DNA of 5,486 nucleotides, from assembly GCA_030825825.1 (NCBI GenBank), contig JAPJPE010000089.1:1-5486 (forward strand), in the 5' to 3' direction. Under the pieces are notes generated by a model, which did no database searches, had not been told where the DNA came from, and saw nothing but the letters and a program-made list of their open reading frames with translations. The translations under genes and the position numbers were made by a program. The DNA comes from Streptococcus sp. Its GTDB lineage: Bacteria; Bacillota; Bacilli; Lactobacillales; Streptococcaceae. This document shows, one piece after another, positions 1 through 5,486 of the stretch (within the stretch, counting starts at the first letter, position 1; each line of letters begins with the position of its first letter).

Positions 1-1919
1 GTTCTGGAGGTTCTAAATCATCGAGCTCAAGCAACGGTCAAAAATTCTCATATGTCTATGAGACAGAACCTGAAAACTTGAACTACTTGACTTCAGGTAA
101 AGCTGCAACCCATGAAATTACAGGGAACTTGATTGATGGATTGTTTGAAAATGACAAGTACGGAAACTTGATTCCTTCGCTTGCTAAAGATTGGACAGTT
201 TCAGCAGATGGCTTGACGTATACTTACAAACTTCGTGATGATGCTAAATGGTATGACTCGGAAGGAGAAGAGTACGCAGATGTAACGGCTAAAGATTTCG
301 TAACCGGAATCAAATATGCGGCTGATAACAAATCAGAAATGCTCTACATTATCCAAGATTCTATCAAAGGCTTGAATGACTACGTCAGTGGTAAAAATAA
401 AGATTTCTCAGCTGTAGGAGTAAAAGCAGTTGATGATCATACCCTTCAAATCACTTTGAACCAACCAGAATCTTACTGGAACTCTAAATTGACTCTTGGG
501 ATCACTTTCCCTGTCAACGAAAAATTCGTAAAATCAAAAGGGGATAAATTTGCCCAAGCAAGTGATACTAGCTCCCTTCTTTACAATGGTCCTTACATCT
601 TGAAGAGCTTTACTTCAAAATCTTCTATCGAAATGACTAAGAATGAAAACTACTGGGACAAAGACAAGGTCTACGTCTCAGATGTAAAATTGGAATTCTA
701 CGATGGACAAGACCAAAGTAAATTAGCGAAATCATTCGGTGAAAATGCTCTTAGCTTAGCTAAACTCTTCCCAACTGGATCTGGATACTCAGAGCAAGCT
801 AAAGAATTCAAAGACGAAATCACCTACACTCCTCAAGATGCTGCTTCTTATGTTATTGGTACCAACATCGACCGTCAATCTTACAAACACACAGCTAAGA
901 AAACCGATGAAGAAAAACAATCTACTAAGAAAGCTCTCTTGAACAAGGACTTCCGTCAAGCGATCAGCTTTGCCTTCAACCGTGAAGCGTATGCTGCTCA
1001 ATTGAACGGAAAAGACGGAGCAAGCAAGATCATCCGTAACCTCTACATTCCACCAACATTTGTCCAAGCTAATGGCAAGACCTTTGGTGAAATGGTGAAA
1101 ACACAATTGGATACCTACGGAGATGAGTGGAAATCTACTAAACTAGACGATGGTCAAAACGGTCTCTTCGATGCTAAGAAAGCGAAGGAAGAGTTTGCAA
1201 AAGCGAAGACTGCTTTGGAAGCAGAAGGTGTGAAATTCCCAATTCACATCGATATGCCTGTAGACCAAACGACTCCATCAAGAGTTCAACGGGTGCAATC
1301 TTTCAAACAATCAGTTGAAGAAGCGCTTGGTAAAGAAAATGTCATCATCGATATCCAAATGCTTTCGAAAGAAGACCTTCAAAATGTGACCCTCTTTGCG
1401 CCAAATGCGGCTGGCGAAGACTGGGATCTCTCTGATAATGTTGGATGGAGCCCTGACTACCAAGACCCATCAACTTACATGGATATCTTGAAAGCTTCAT
1501 CTGGTGAAAATACTAAGACTTTCCTTGGATTTGACCCAAGTGAAAACAATGAAGCAGCTAAAAAAGTTGGTCTGTACGACTTTGAAAAGATGATCAAAGA
1601 TGCTGGTGCAGAAACACAAGACGTCAACAAACGCTATGAAAAATATGCGGCTGCGCAAGCTTGGTTGACTGATAGCGCCCTTGTTATGCCAACTTCTTCA
1701 TCAACTGGACGTCCATTCTTGACACGTATCGAACCATTCTCAGCTCCATTTGCATGGACTGGTGGTAAAGGAAAAGACCACGTGATCTACAAAGGAATGA
1801 AACTCCAAGACAAAGCTGTGACAAGTGCTGATTACAACAAAGCCCTTGAAAAATGGCAAAAAGAACAAGCAGAGTCAAATAAAAAAGCACAAGAAGATCT
1901 TAAGAAACACGTTAAATAA
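1..1919 (+). CDS. Oligopeptide ABC transporter substrate-binding lipoprotein, AmiA/AliA/AliB family (5' partial)
   Basis: Extracytoplasmic solute-binding protein of family 5 (SBP_bac_5) that captures oligopeptides and hands them to the Ami-type ABC permease. The reading frame is open from base 3 with no stop; 638 codons are visible before TAA. Family members are about 650-660 residues, so only the signal peptide and lipobox are missing. The first full codons read SGGSKSSSSS, the Ser/Gly linker that usually follows the lipidated Cys, and the split first codon ends in GT, which fits TGT (Cys). The family signature lies near visible residues 61-85 (AKDW, DGLTYTYKLRDDAKW), TAKDF at 95-99, and GWSPDYQDPSTYMDI at 481-495. 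The Lys/Glu-rich C-terminus ending in HVK is typical of streptococcal Ami/Ali proteins. No permease genes follow and a terminator comes directly after, so it resembles the stand-alone ali/hpp genes more than amiA of the amiACDEF operon. Which paralogue it is, and which peptides it binds, cannot be told. No frameshift seen. The TTG at 78 is an internal Leu codon, not the start. Confidence 0.95.
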   Translation, partial: SGGSKSSSSSNGQKFSYVYETEPENLNYLTSGKAATHEITGNLIDGLFENDKYGNLIPSLAKDWTVSADGLTYTYKLRDDAKWYDSEGEEYADVTAKDFVTGIKYAADNKSEMLYIIQDSIKGLNDYVSGKNKDFSAVGVKAVDDHTLQITLNQPESYWNSKLTLGITFPVNEKFVKSKGDKFAQASDTSSLLYNGPYILKSFTSKSSIEMTKNENYWDKDKVYVSDVKLEFYDGQDQSKLAKSFGENALSLAKLFPTGSGYSEQAKEFKDEITYTPQDAASYVIGTNIDRQSYKHTAKKTDEEKQSTKKALLNKDFRQAISFAFNREAYAAQLNGKDGASKIIRNLYIPPTFVQANGKTFGEMVKTQLDTYGDEWKSTKLDDGQNGLFDAKKAKEEFAKAKTALEAEGVKFPIHIDMPVDQTTPSRVQRVQSFKQSVEEALGKENVIIDIQMLSKEDLQNVTLFAPNAAGEDWDLSDNVGWSPDYQDPSTYMDILKASSGENTKTFLGFDPSENNEAAKKVGLYDFEKMIKDAGAETQDVNKRYEKYAAAQAWLTDSALVMPTSSSTGRPFLTRIEPFSAPFAWTGGKGKDHVIYKGMKLQDKAVTSADYNKALEKWQKEQAESNKKAQEDLKKHVK

Positions 1920-1927
1920 GGATCGAT

Positions 1928-1954
1928 AACCGAGGCTGATGCCTCGGTTTTTTT
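1928..1954 (+). terminator. Intrinsic terminator after the binding-protein gene
   Basis: A perfect 9-bp stem (AACCGAGGC / GCCTCGGTT) closes a TGAT loop and runs into seven T residues at 1948-1954. It starts 8 bases past the TAA stop. It should end transcription of the lipoprotein gene and insulate it from the downstream peptidase gene. Confidence 0.95.
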
Positions 1955-1960
1955 GTGGAT

Positions 1961-1974
1961 CAGATGAATATCTG
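1961..1974. repeat. Short inverted repeat just upstream of the -35 box
   Basis: CAGAT-GAAT-ATCTG is a perfect 5-bp inverted repeat with a 4-base spacer, ending one base before the -35 hexamer. It has no T-tract and so is not a terminator. It could be a weak operator half-site pair, but a repeat this short can arise by chance. Confidence 0.3.
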
Positions 1975-1975
1975 T

Positions 1976-2004
1976 TTGATATTAAAACGCTTACATAGTA
2001 TAAT
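1976..2004 (+). promoter_or_regulatory. Sigma-A promoter of the Xaa-Pro dipeptidyl-peptidase gene
   Basis: The -35 box TTGATA (1976-1981; 5 of 6 matches to TTGACA) is separated by exactly 17 bp from a perfect -10 box TATAAT (1999-2004). Transcription would begin around 2010-2012, giving a leader of about 28 bases. It lies just beyond the upstream terminator and is the only strong promoter in this gap. Confidence 0.88.
1982..1995. promoter_or_regulatory. Probable CcpA catabolite-response element (cre) inside the promoter spacer
   Basis: TTAAAACGCTTACA matches the low-GC Gram-positive cre consensus TGWAARCGYTWNCW at 13 of 14 positions; the only mismatch is T for G at position 2. The flanking bases are A/T, as in longer consensus forms. 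The site fills most of the spacer between the -35 and -10 boxes, so bound CcpA-HPr(Ser-P) would block RNA polymerase. The expected effect is repression of the peptidase gene on glucose or other preferred sugars. The match is seen in the sequence; the regulation is inferred. Confidence 0.75.
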
Positions 2005-2027
2005 GGGAGTGTTGATTACAAAAAGTT

Positions 2028-2032
2028 AGGAG
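2028..2032 (+). promoter_or_regulatory. Ribosome binding site of the peptidase gene
   Basis: AGGAG lies 6 bases before the ATG at 2039. This fixes the start, since the ATG is followed at once by a Lys-rich signal-peptide n-region. Confidence 0.9.
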
Positions 2033-2038
2033 ACTGAC

Positions 2039-5000
2039 ATGAAAAAGAAAACAATGGTTTCCATTGTCGCATCGAGCTTACTGATCGCGCCAATGGTTTT
2101 GCACCAAGTAGCAGCAGCAGACGAGCAAACGGAAGAGTTAGCCCCATCGACAGAAGTGGTCCATGCTCCATCTACTGAAGCAACACCGACAGCACGTGAC
2201 ACAAATACTAGCTCTAGTGAAGAAGTGACAAGCTCAAGTGAGGCCTCGCTGGATCGGGGGGCAGGTGTAAATCAAGTAGCTCCTACAAGAGAAGCCCACA
2301 CAGCCACAAGTGATCCAACCGTCCCAGTAGCAACTCCAGCAGCAACAAACAGGGAAGCTGCACCTCAATCCACTCCTACTTCAGAAGCACTGGCAACAAG
2401 TCAGGATTTGGCAAAAGTCACAGGTTCGACCCTTGCAGCGGATCAGACCTCTAAAGAGTTGACAGCGCAAGATGCTGTTAATGGCTTGCTTCAATGGGCA
2501 GCAACAGATCCAAGCCAATTAGGCCAAAGCCAAGCAGATCGGGAACGCTTTGCCAAGAGTTTAGGTTTGATTGAAAGATCAGAAGATCTGACTCGTAAGA
2601 TCAATCAGCCAGAATTGACCAAGATGTACGAAACAGCTAAGAAACTCTATGATGCCTACCGAGCTGAAAAGAAAAGCCCTCTCTTTTTAAATGGTCGTGC
2701 CCAGCCTATTTTCCCTTATACGACGGGAGAAAAAGCAGACGAAGACTACAAATATGAGGACAGCCAAATTGTGCGCTTCCCAGTCTATGTCGAAACGGAC
2801 TACGACACCGATGCAGATGGCAAGCCAGACTTGGTCAAAGCCATTGTTCAATTACCAAAAGCAGTCGCGCAAGGGGATTTTAAGGCGGCAACCATTCTCG
2901 AAGCGCGCCCTTACGTAGCGGGGACGCTTGATGAAAACTACGTGACCCTTGAAAGTCTGGGGCTTCCGACAGACGGCAGCTACGACATGAAGAAACTGCA
3001 CAGCCAACCTGCAAAGAGACAGCCAGTTGGAAATGAGACGACAGTAGAAGCAGCGAAAAAAGCCAAAGCATCGGATTGGTACTACTACAGTCCCTACGAG
3101 TATATCTATGACTACGAAGATCTCAACTGGTACGACTATTTCTTGGTCAGAGGCTATGCCTTTATCTCCAGCGCTGGACTTGGGACCAAGGGATCAGAAG
3201 GATTTAACACGACGGGATCTGATCTCGAAATCAATGCCTTCAAGAATATCATCGAATGGGTCAATGGCAAGCGCAAGGCCTACACCGATAAGACTAGCAA
3301 TATCGAAATCAAGGCAGACTGGGCAAGTGGCAATGTCGCAATGACCGGTCTATCCTGGGCTGGCACCACAACCTTTGGTGTGGCAGCGACAGGCGTAGAA
3401 GGCCTAAAGACCATCGTTCCAGCAGCAGGGATTGCTTCTTGGTATGATTATTTCAATAGCCAAGGGACCCAATTTGGCAATGCACCTTATAGTGACCTTT
3501 CATGGCTCTCCCTCTACGTTAGCACGCGGATGCTGGATCAAGACGATTGGGCAGGGATTTGGCAAAACTATTCCAACTACATCAACCAATTGAACAAGGA
3601 CCAGTACGCTCATGATCGTAACTACAGTGATGTCTGGAAGGAGCGGGATTATACCCTTCATCCAGAAAATCTCAAGACCAGCGCCCTGATCGTCCATGGC
3701 TTGAACGATGACAATGTCAAGACCAAACATTTTGAACTCATGTACGATGCACTCAAGAAAGCGGGCCAAGATGTCAAGCTCTATCTCCACCAAGGGGATC
3801 ACGTCTATCCAGCAGCCATGTCGCGTGGATACGGCATCACAGCCAATGGTCAAGACTTTTATGATTTGCTCAATACCTGGTTGACCCACTACCTCTATGG
3901 CGTGGACAATCATGTCGAAAGCTTGCCAGCGGTTCTAGCTCAAAACAACTATGATCCAAGTAAGTGGACCAGCTATGATAACTGGAAGAGCAGTCAACGT
4001 CTCTTCTTGAATGCTCAGTCGAAACGCTTGGAAGAAACCATTTCAAGTGACTATGCGGCTGCGGGTGTTGAGATCGCTAACCGTAATGAAACAGTCAGCA
4101 AAGCCTCTTCTAAGGCTAATCTGACCTTTGTTTCTGATGTCACTGAGGACACTACGATCAAGGGCCACATTCCCGTTCATTTCAAGGCAGCTCTTGCCAA
4201 AGGTCAAGGAAAGAATTTCCAACTCAATGCCCTCTTGGTAGACGTGGCAGATGAGGACTTTGACGTGGTAGGAAATGGTAGCGTCAAGCAAGATAAAACA
4301 GCAGACGCTTTCTGGATGGGAAGCAATTTAAGCAACTTATCTGTAGCCGAATACGAAACCATCAAGACCAAGTACAAGGTGATCGCAAAAGGCTGGATCA
4401 ACCTTGCCAATCCTGAGTCTGGCTACGATTCAGCAAGCTCTCGCGCAAGCATCGAGCCAAAAGTTGGGGAATACCATGATTATACGGTCTATCTCCAACC
4501 AAATCTCTATACAGTTAAGAAAGGTCACAAGTTAGCTCTAGTCTTTAACACCTATGACCCGTCTGACCTAACGGTGGAGCACCCTTATGAAGTGACCTTC
4601 AAGACAGATTCTATCCAGGCTGCGATTCCAATTGTCGAAAAGACCCGCGCCCAAAAGGCAAGCTATCTACCAAGTGCAAGCGATACAGACTATGCAAACC
4701 TGCCAGAAGTTGAAGGAGCTGCTCTAGTAGCACCAGAAGTGCACTACAAGGAAGAATATACCCTTCCAACCCCAGAACATTTTGTCCAACCAAGCCAAGA
4801 TTTTCCTGAGAAGGTCGTTGAGATGAAGACCGCATCAGCTGCCCAAGAGCACCCTCACCTTGCTCTAGCTGTATCCTATGGCCCTCAATTTGTTTCACCA
4901 GGATTGGCAGTAGATCCTCAAGCTCCAACTCCTGCAGTAGAAGGAGGGCATGCGGACCATACGCTTCCACAAACAGGTAGCAAAGAACATGCTCTGGGTC

Positions 5001-5068
5001 TCTTTGGTCTGTTTACCCTGACAGCTTCTAGCTTCATCTTTTGGCGCAAGAAGAAAGAAGATGCCTAA
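2039..5068 (+). CDS. pepX: Secreted, LPXTG cell-wall-anchored Xaa-Pro dipeptidyl-peptidase (peptidase family S15)
   Basis: Serine exopeptidase expected to release Xaa-Pro (less well Xaa-Ala) dipeptides from peptide N-termini at the cell surface. Order in 1009 residues: signal peptide 1-27 (KKK, hydrophobic core, VAAA-D cleavage region, no YSIRK motif); Ser/Thr/Pro/Ala/Glu-rich stalk about 28-140; helical stretch about 141-210; S15 alpha/beta-hydrolase domain about 213-640; C-terminal beta-sandwich about 650-865; wall-spanning linker to 975; LPQTG 976-980, hydrophobic segment and RKKK tail. The likely catalytic triad is Ser439 (GLSWAG), Asp557 (HGLNDDNV) and His588 (GDHVYP). The spacing of 118 and 31 residues fits that recalled for Lactococcus lactis PepX (Ser348, Asp468, His498). 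Trp468, Tyr471 and Val560 fall at its S1-pocket positions. DTDADG at 256-261 resembles an acidic metal-binding loop. No cysteines. Cytoplasmic PepX is about 760 residues with neither export nor anchor signals, so this is a surface paralogue; the symbol denotes the family, not the housekeeping gene. It has its own promoter with a cre site. Substrate preference is inferred; a broader CocE/NonD-type hydrolase is the alternative. Confidence 0.92.
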   Translation: MKKKTMVSIVASSLLIAPMVLHQVAAADEQTEELAPSTEVVHAPSTEATPTARDTNTSSSEEVTSSSEASLDRGAGVNQVAPTREAHTATSDPTVPVATPAATNREAAPQSTPTSEALATSQDLAKVTGSTLAADQTSKELTAQDAVNGLLQWAATDPSQLGQSQADRERFAKSLGLIERSEDLTRKINQPELTKMYETAKKLYDAYRAEKKSPLFLNGRAQPIFPYTTGEKADEDYKYEDSQIVRFPVYVETDYDTDADGKPDLVKAIVQLPKAVAQGDFKAATILEARPYVAGTLDENYVTLESLGLPTDGSYDMKKLHSQPAKRQPVGNETTVEAAKKAKASDWYYYSPYEYIYDYEDLNWYDYFLVRGYAFISSAGLGTKGSEGFNTTGSDLEINAFKNIIEWVNGKRKAYTDKTSNIEIKADWASGNVAMTGLSWAGTTTFGVAATGVEGLKTIVPAAGIASWYDYFNSQGTQFGNAPYSDLSWLSLYVSTRMLDQDDWAGIWQNYSNYINQLNKDQYAHDRNYSDVWKERDYTLHPENLKTSALIVHGLNDDNVKTKHFELMYDALKKAGQDVKLYLHQGDHVYPAAMSRGYGITANGQDFYDLLNTWLTHYLYGVDNHVESLPAVLAQNNYDPSKWTSYDNWKSSQRLFLNAQSKRLEETISSDYAAAGVEIANRNETVSKASSKANLTFVSDVTEDTTIKGHIPVHFKAALAKGQGKNFQLNALLVDVADEDFDVVGNGSVKQDKTADAFWMGSNLSNLSVAEYETIKTKYKVIAKGWINLANPESGYDSASSRASIEPKVGEYHDYTVYLQPNLYTVKKGHKLALVFNTYDPSDLTVEHPYEVTFKTDSIQAAIPIVEKTRAQKASYLPSASDTDYANLPEVEGAALVAPEVHYKEEYTLPTPEHFVQPSQDFPEKVVEMKTASAAQEHPHLALAVSYGPQFVSPGLAVDPQAPTPAVEGGHADHTLPQTGSKEHALGLFGLFTLTASSFIFWRKKKEDA

Positions 5069-5091
5069 GGAGTCCCCGTAGCAAATATTTC

Positions 5092-5117
5092 TAAAATGGT
5101 ATCATTTAGTGTAAAAT
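5092..5117 (+). promoter_or_regulatory. Candidate promoter for trxA
   Basis: An extended -10 element TGG-TATCAT (5097-5105; 5 of 6 to TATAAT with the TGn motif) lies 61 bases before the trxA ATG and has no good -35 box. An alternative -10, TAAAAT, sits at 5112-5117 with a weak TTCTAA 17 bp upstream. One of the two probably drives trxA, but the choice is uncertain. Confidence 0.5.
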
Positions 5118-5136
5118 AAAAGTAGAAATGCAAAAT

Positions 5137-5152
5137 CAGTAGATGCCTACTG
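5137..5152 (+). other. Small hairpin in the trxA leader
   Basis: CAGTAG-ATGC-CTACTG can form a 6-bp stem with a 4-base loop. It ends two bases before the A-rich start of the Shine-Dalgarno region and has no T-run, so it is not an intrinsic terminator. It may shape ribosome access or protect the mRNA end. It also contains the spurious upstream ATG at 5143. Confidence 0.4.
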
Positions 5153-5154
5153 AA

Positions 5155-5162
5155 AAAGGAGG
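5155..5162 (+). promoter_or_regulatory. Ribosome binding site deciding the trxA start
   Basis: AAAGGAGG is a near-perfect Shine-Dalgarno sequence 4 bases before the ATG at 5167. It rules out the in-frame ATG at 5143, which lies upstream of it, has no ribosome binding site and would add eight residues (MPTEKGGN) not seen in the family. Confidence 0.93.
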
Positions 5163-5166
5163 AAAT

Positions 5167-5481
5167 ATGGCACACGTAATCACAGATGTAACTTTTGAAC
5201 AAGAAACCAGCCAAGGCCTTGTCTTGATTGACTTTTGGGCAACTTGGTGTGGTCCATGCCGCATGCAAGCTCCAATCTTGGATCAGTTGGCAGAGGAAGT
5301 ACATGAAGATGATTTGAAAATCTGTAAGATGGATGTAGATGAAAATCCAAATACAGCACGTCAATTTGGTATCATGTCGATCCCAACTCTTCTCTTTAAA
5401 AAAGATGGCCAAGTCGTGAAACAAGTGGCTGGAGTTCATACGAAAGCCCAATTAAAAGAAATCATTGCAGAATTGAGCTAA
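5167..5481 (+). CDS. trxA: Thioredoxin
   Basis: Small cytoplasmic protein-disulfide reductase, reduced by thioredoxin reductase with NADPH; it supplies electrons to ribonucleotide reductase, peroxiredoxins and oxidised proteins. From the ATG at 5167 the protein has 104 residues, the normal size. The active site is WCGPC with redox cysteines Cys28 and Cys31. Also present are the buried Asp22 (IDFWATW), the KMDVDENP strand-turn at 54-61, and cis-Pro73 in MSIPTLLFKKDG. The whole chain resembles pneumococcal TrxA closely. A third cysteine, Cys53, precedes the KMDVDENP motif and is not part of the redox centre. The gene lies 98 bases after the surface-peptidase gene on the same strand, with its own candidate promoter. 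No clear terminator separates them, so some readthrough is possible. Only five bases remain after the stop, so any downstream terminator is outside the window. Confidence 0.97.
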   Translation: MAHVITDVTFEQETSQGLVLIDFWATWCGPCRMQAPILDQLAEEVHEDDLKICKMDVDENPNTARQFGIMSIPTLLFKKDGQVVKQVAGVHTKAQLKEIIAELS

Positions 5482-5486
5482 AAAGA

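Noticed and set aside
78..80. TTG as start codon of the binding-protein gene
   Set aside because: The frame stays open to the window edge and the upstream residues match the mature N-terminus of Ami/Ali proteins, so the gene is cut by the window.
789..1106. 105-codon minus-strand frame within the binding-protein gene
   Set aside because: Fully antisense to a well-conserved stretch of the lipoprotein; no homology recognised.
3500..3913. 137-codon open frame on the minus strand inside the peptidase gene
   Set aside because: It lies wholly antisense to the S15 catalytic domain, including Asp557 and His588, and has no family resemblance; explained as a shadow of the coding strand.
4611..4970. 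119-codon Leu/Gln-rich open frame on the minus strand
   Set aside because: Antisense of the Pro/Glu/Ala-rich wall-spanning linker; its Leu/Gln/Glu bias mirrors that composition.
5137..5152. Leader hairpin as terminator of the peptidase gene
   Set aside because: The stem is only 6 bp and is followed by A and G residues, not a T-run.
5143..5166. Upstream in-frame ATG for trxA
   Set aside because: It sits in the leader hairpin with no Shine-Dalgarno sequence; the strong AAAGGAGG lies downstream of it and directly before the ATG at 5167, which gives the standard 104-residue thioredoxin.
5065..5451. 128-codon minus-strand frame covering trxA and its leader
   Set aside because: trxA is unmistakable on the + strand; the antisense protein is Phe/Ile/Cys-rich with no recognisable fold or conserved motif.
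1..5486. CRISPR array, insertion sequence, tRNA or rRNA
   Set aside because: No regularly spaced repeats, transposase motifs, terminal inverted repeats or RNA-gene signatures; nearly all sequence is accounted for by three intact reading frames.

Overview
The window looks like chromosomal DNA from an oral or commensal Streptococcus of the sanguinis/gordonii/parasanguinis/mitis type. Three things point there. The first and last genes closely resemble the pneumococcal AmiA/AliA/AliB binding proteins and TrxA. The middle gene encodes a sortase-anchored (LPQTG) surface protein. The promoters, AGGAG ribosome binding sites and U-tract terminator have the form usual in streptococci. The species cannot be fixed from the sequence alone.

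Layout: all three genes are on the + strand and the window is almost fully coding. Bases 1-1919 hold an oligopeptide-binding lipoprotein that has lost only its signal peptide at the window edge; it ends at a strong intrinsic terminator (1928-1954). A short intergenic region (1920-2038) then carries a near-consensus sigma-A promoter (TTGATA, 17 bp, TATAAT). Its spacer contains a near-perfect CcpA catabolite-response element. This promoter drives a 1009-residue secreted, cell-wall-anchored Xaa-Pro dipeptidyl-peptidase of family S15 (2039-5068). After a 98-bp gap with no convincing terminator comes a complete thioredoxin gene, trxA (5167-5481).

How they may work together: the anchored peptidase would remove Xaa-Pro dipeptides from proline-rich host or food peptides outside the cell. 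The neighbouring binding protein belongs to the family that delivers oligopeptides to the Ami-type ABC importer. Side by side, though in separate transcription units, they suggest an extracellular peptide-scavenging locus whose protease arm is repressed on good sugars. The thioredoxin is a housekeeping cytoplasmic disulfide reductase with no obvious functional link.

I did not find a new system here. The points most worth following are the cre site inside the promoter, and the departures of the surface peptidase from the cytoplasmic PepX type around its active site.
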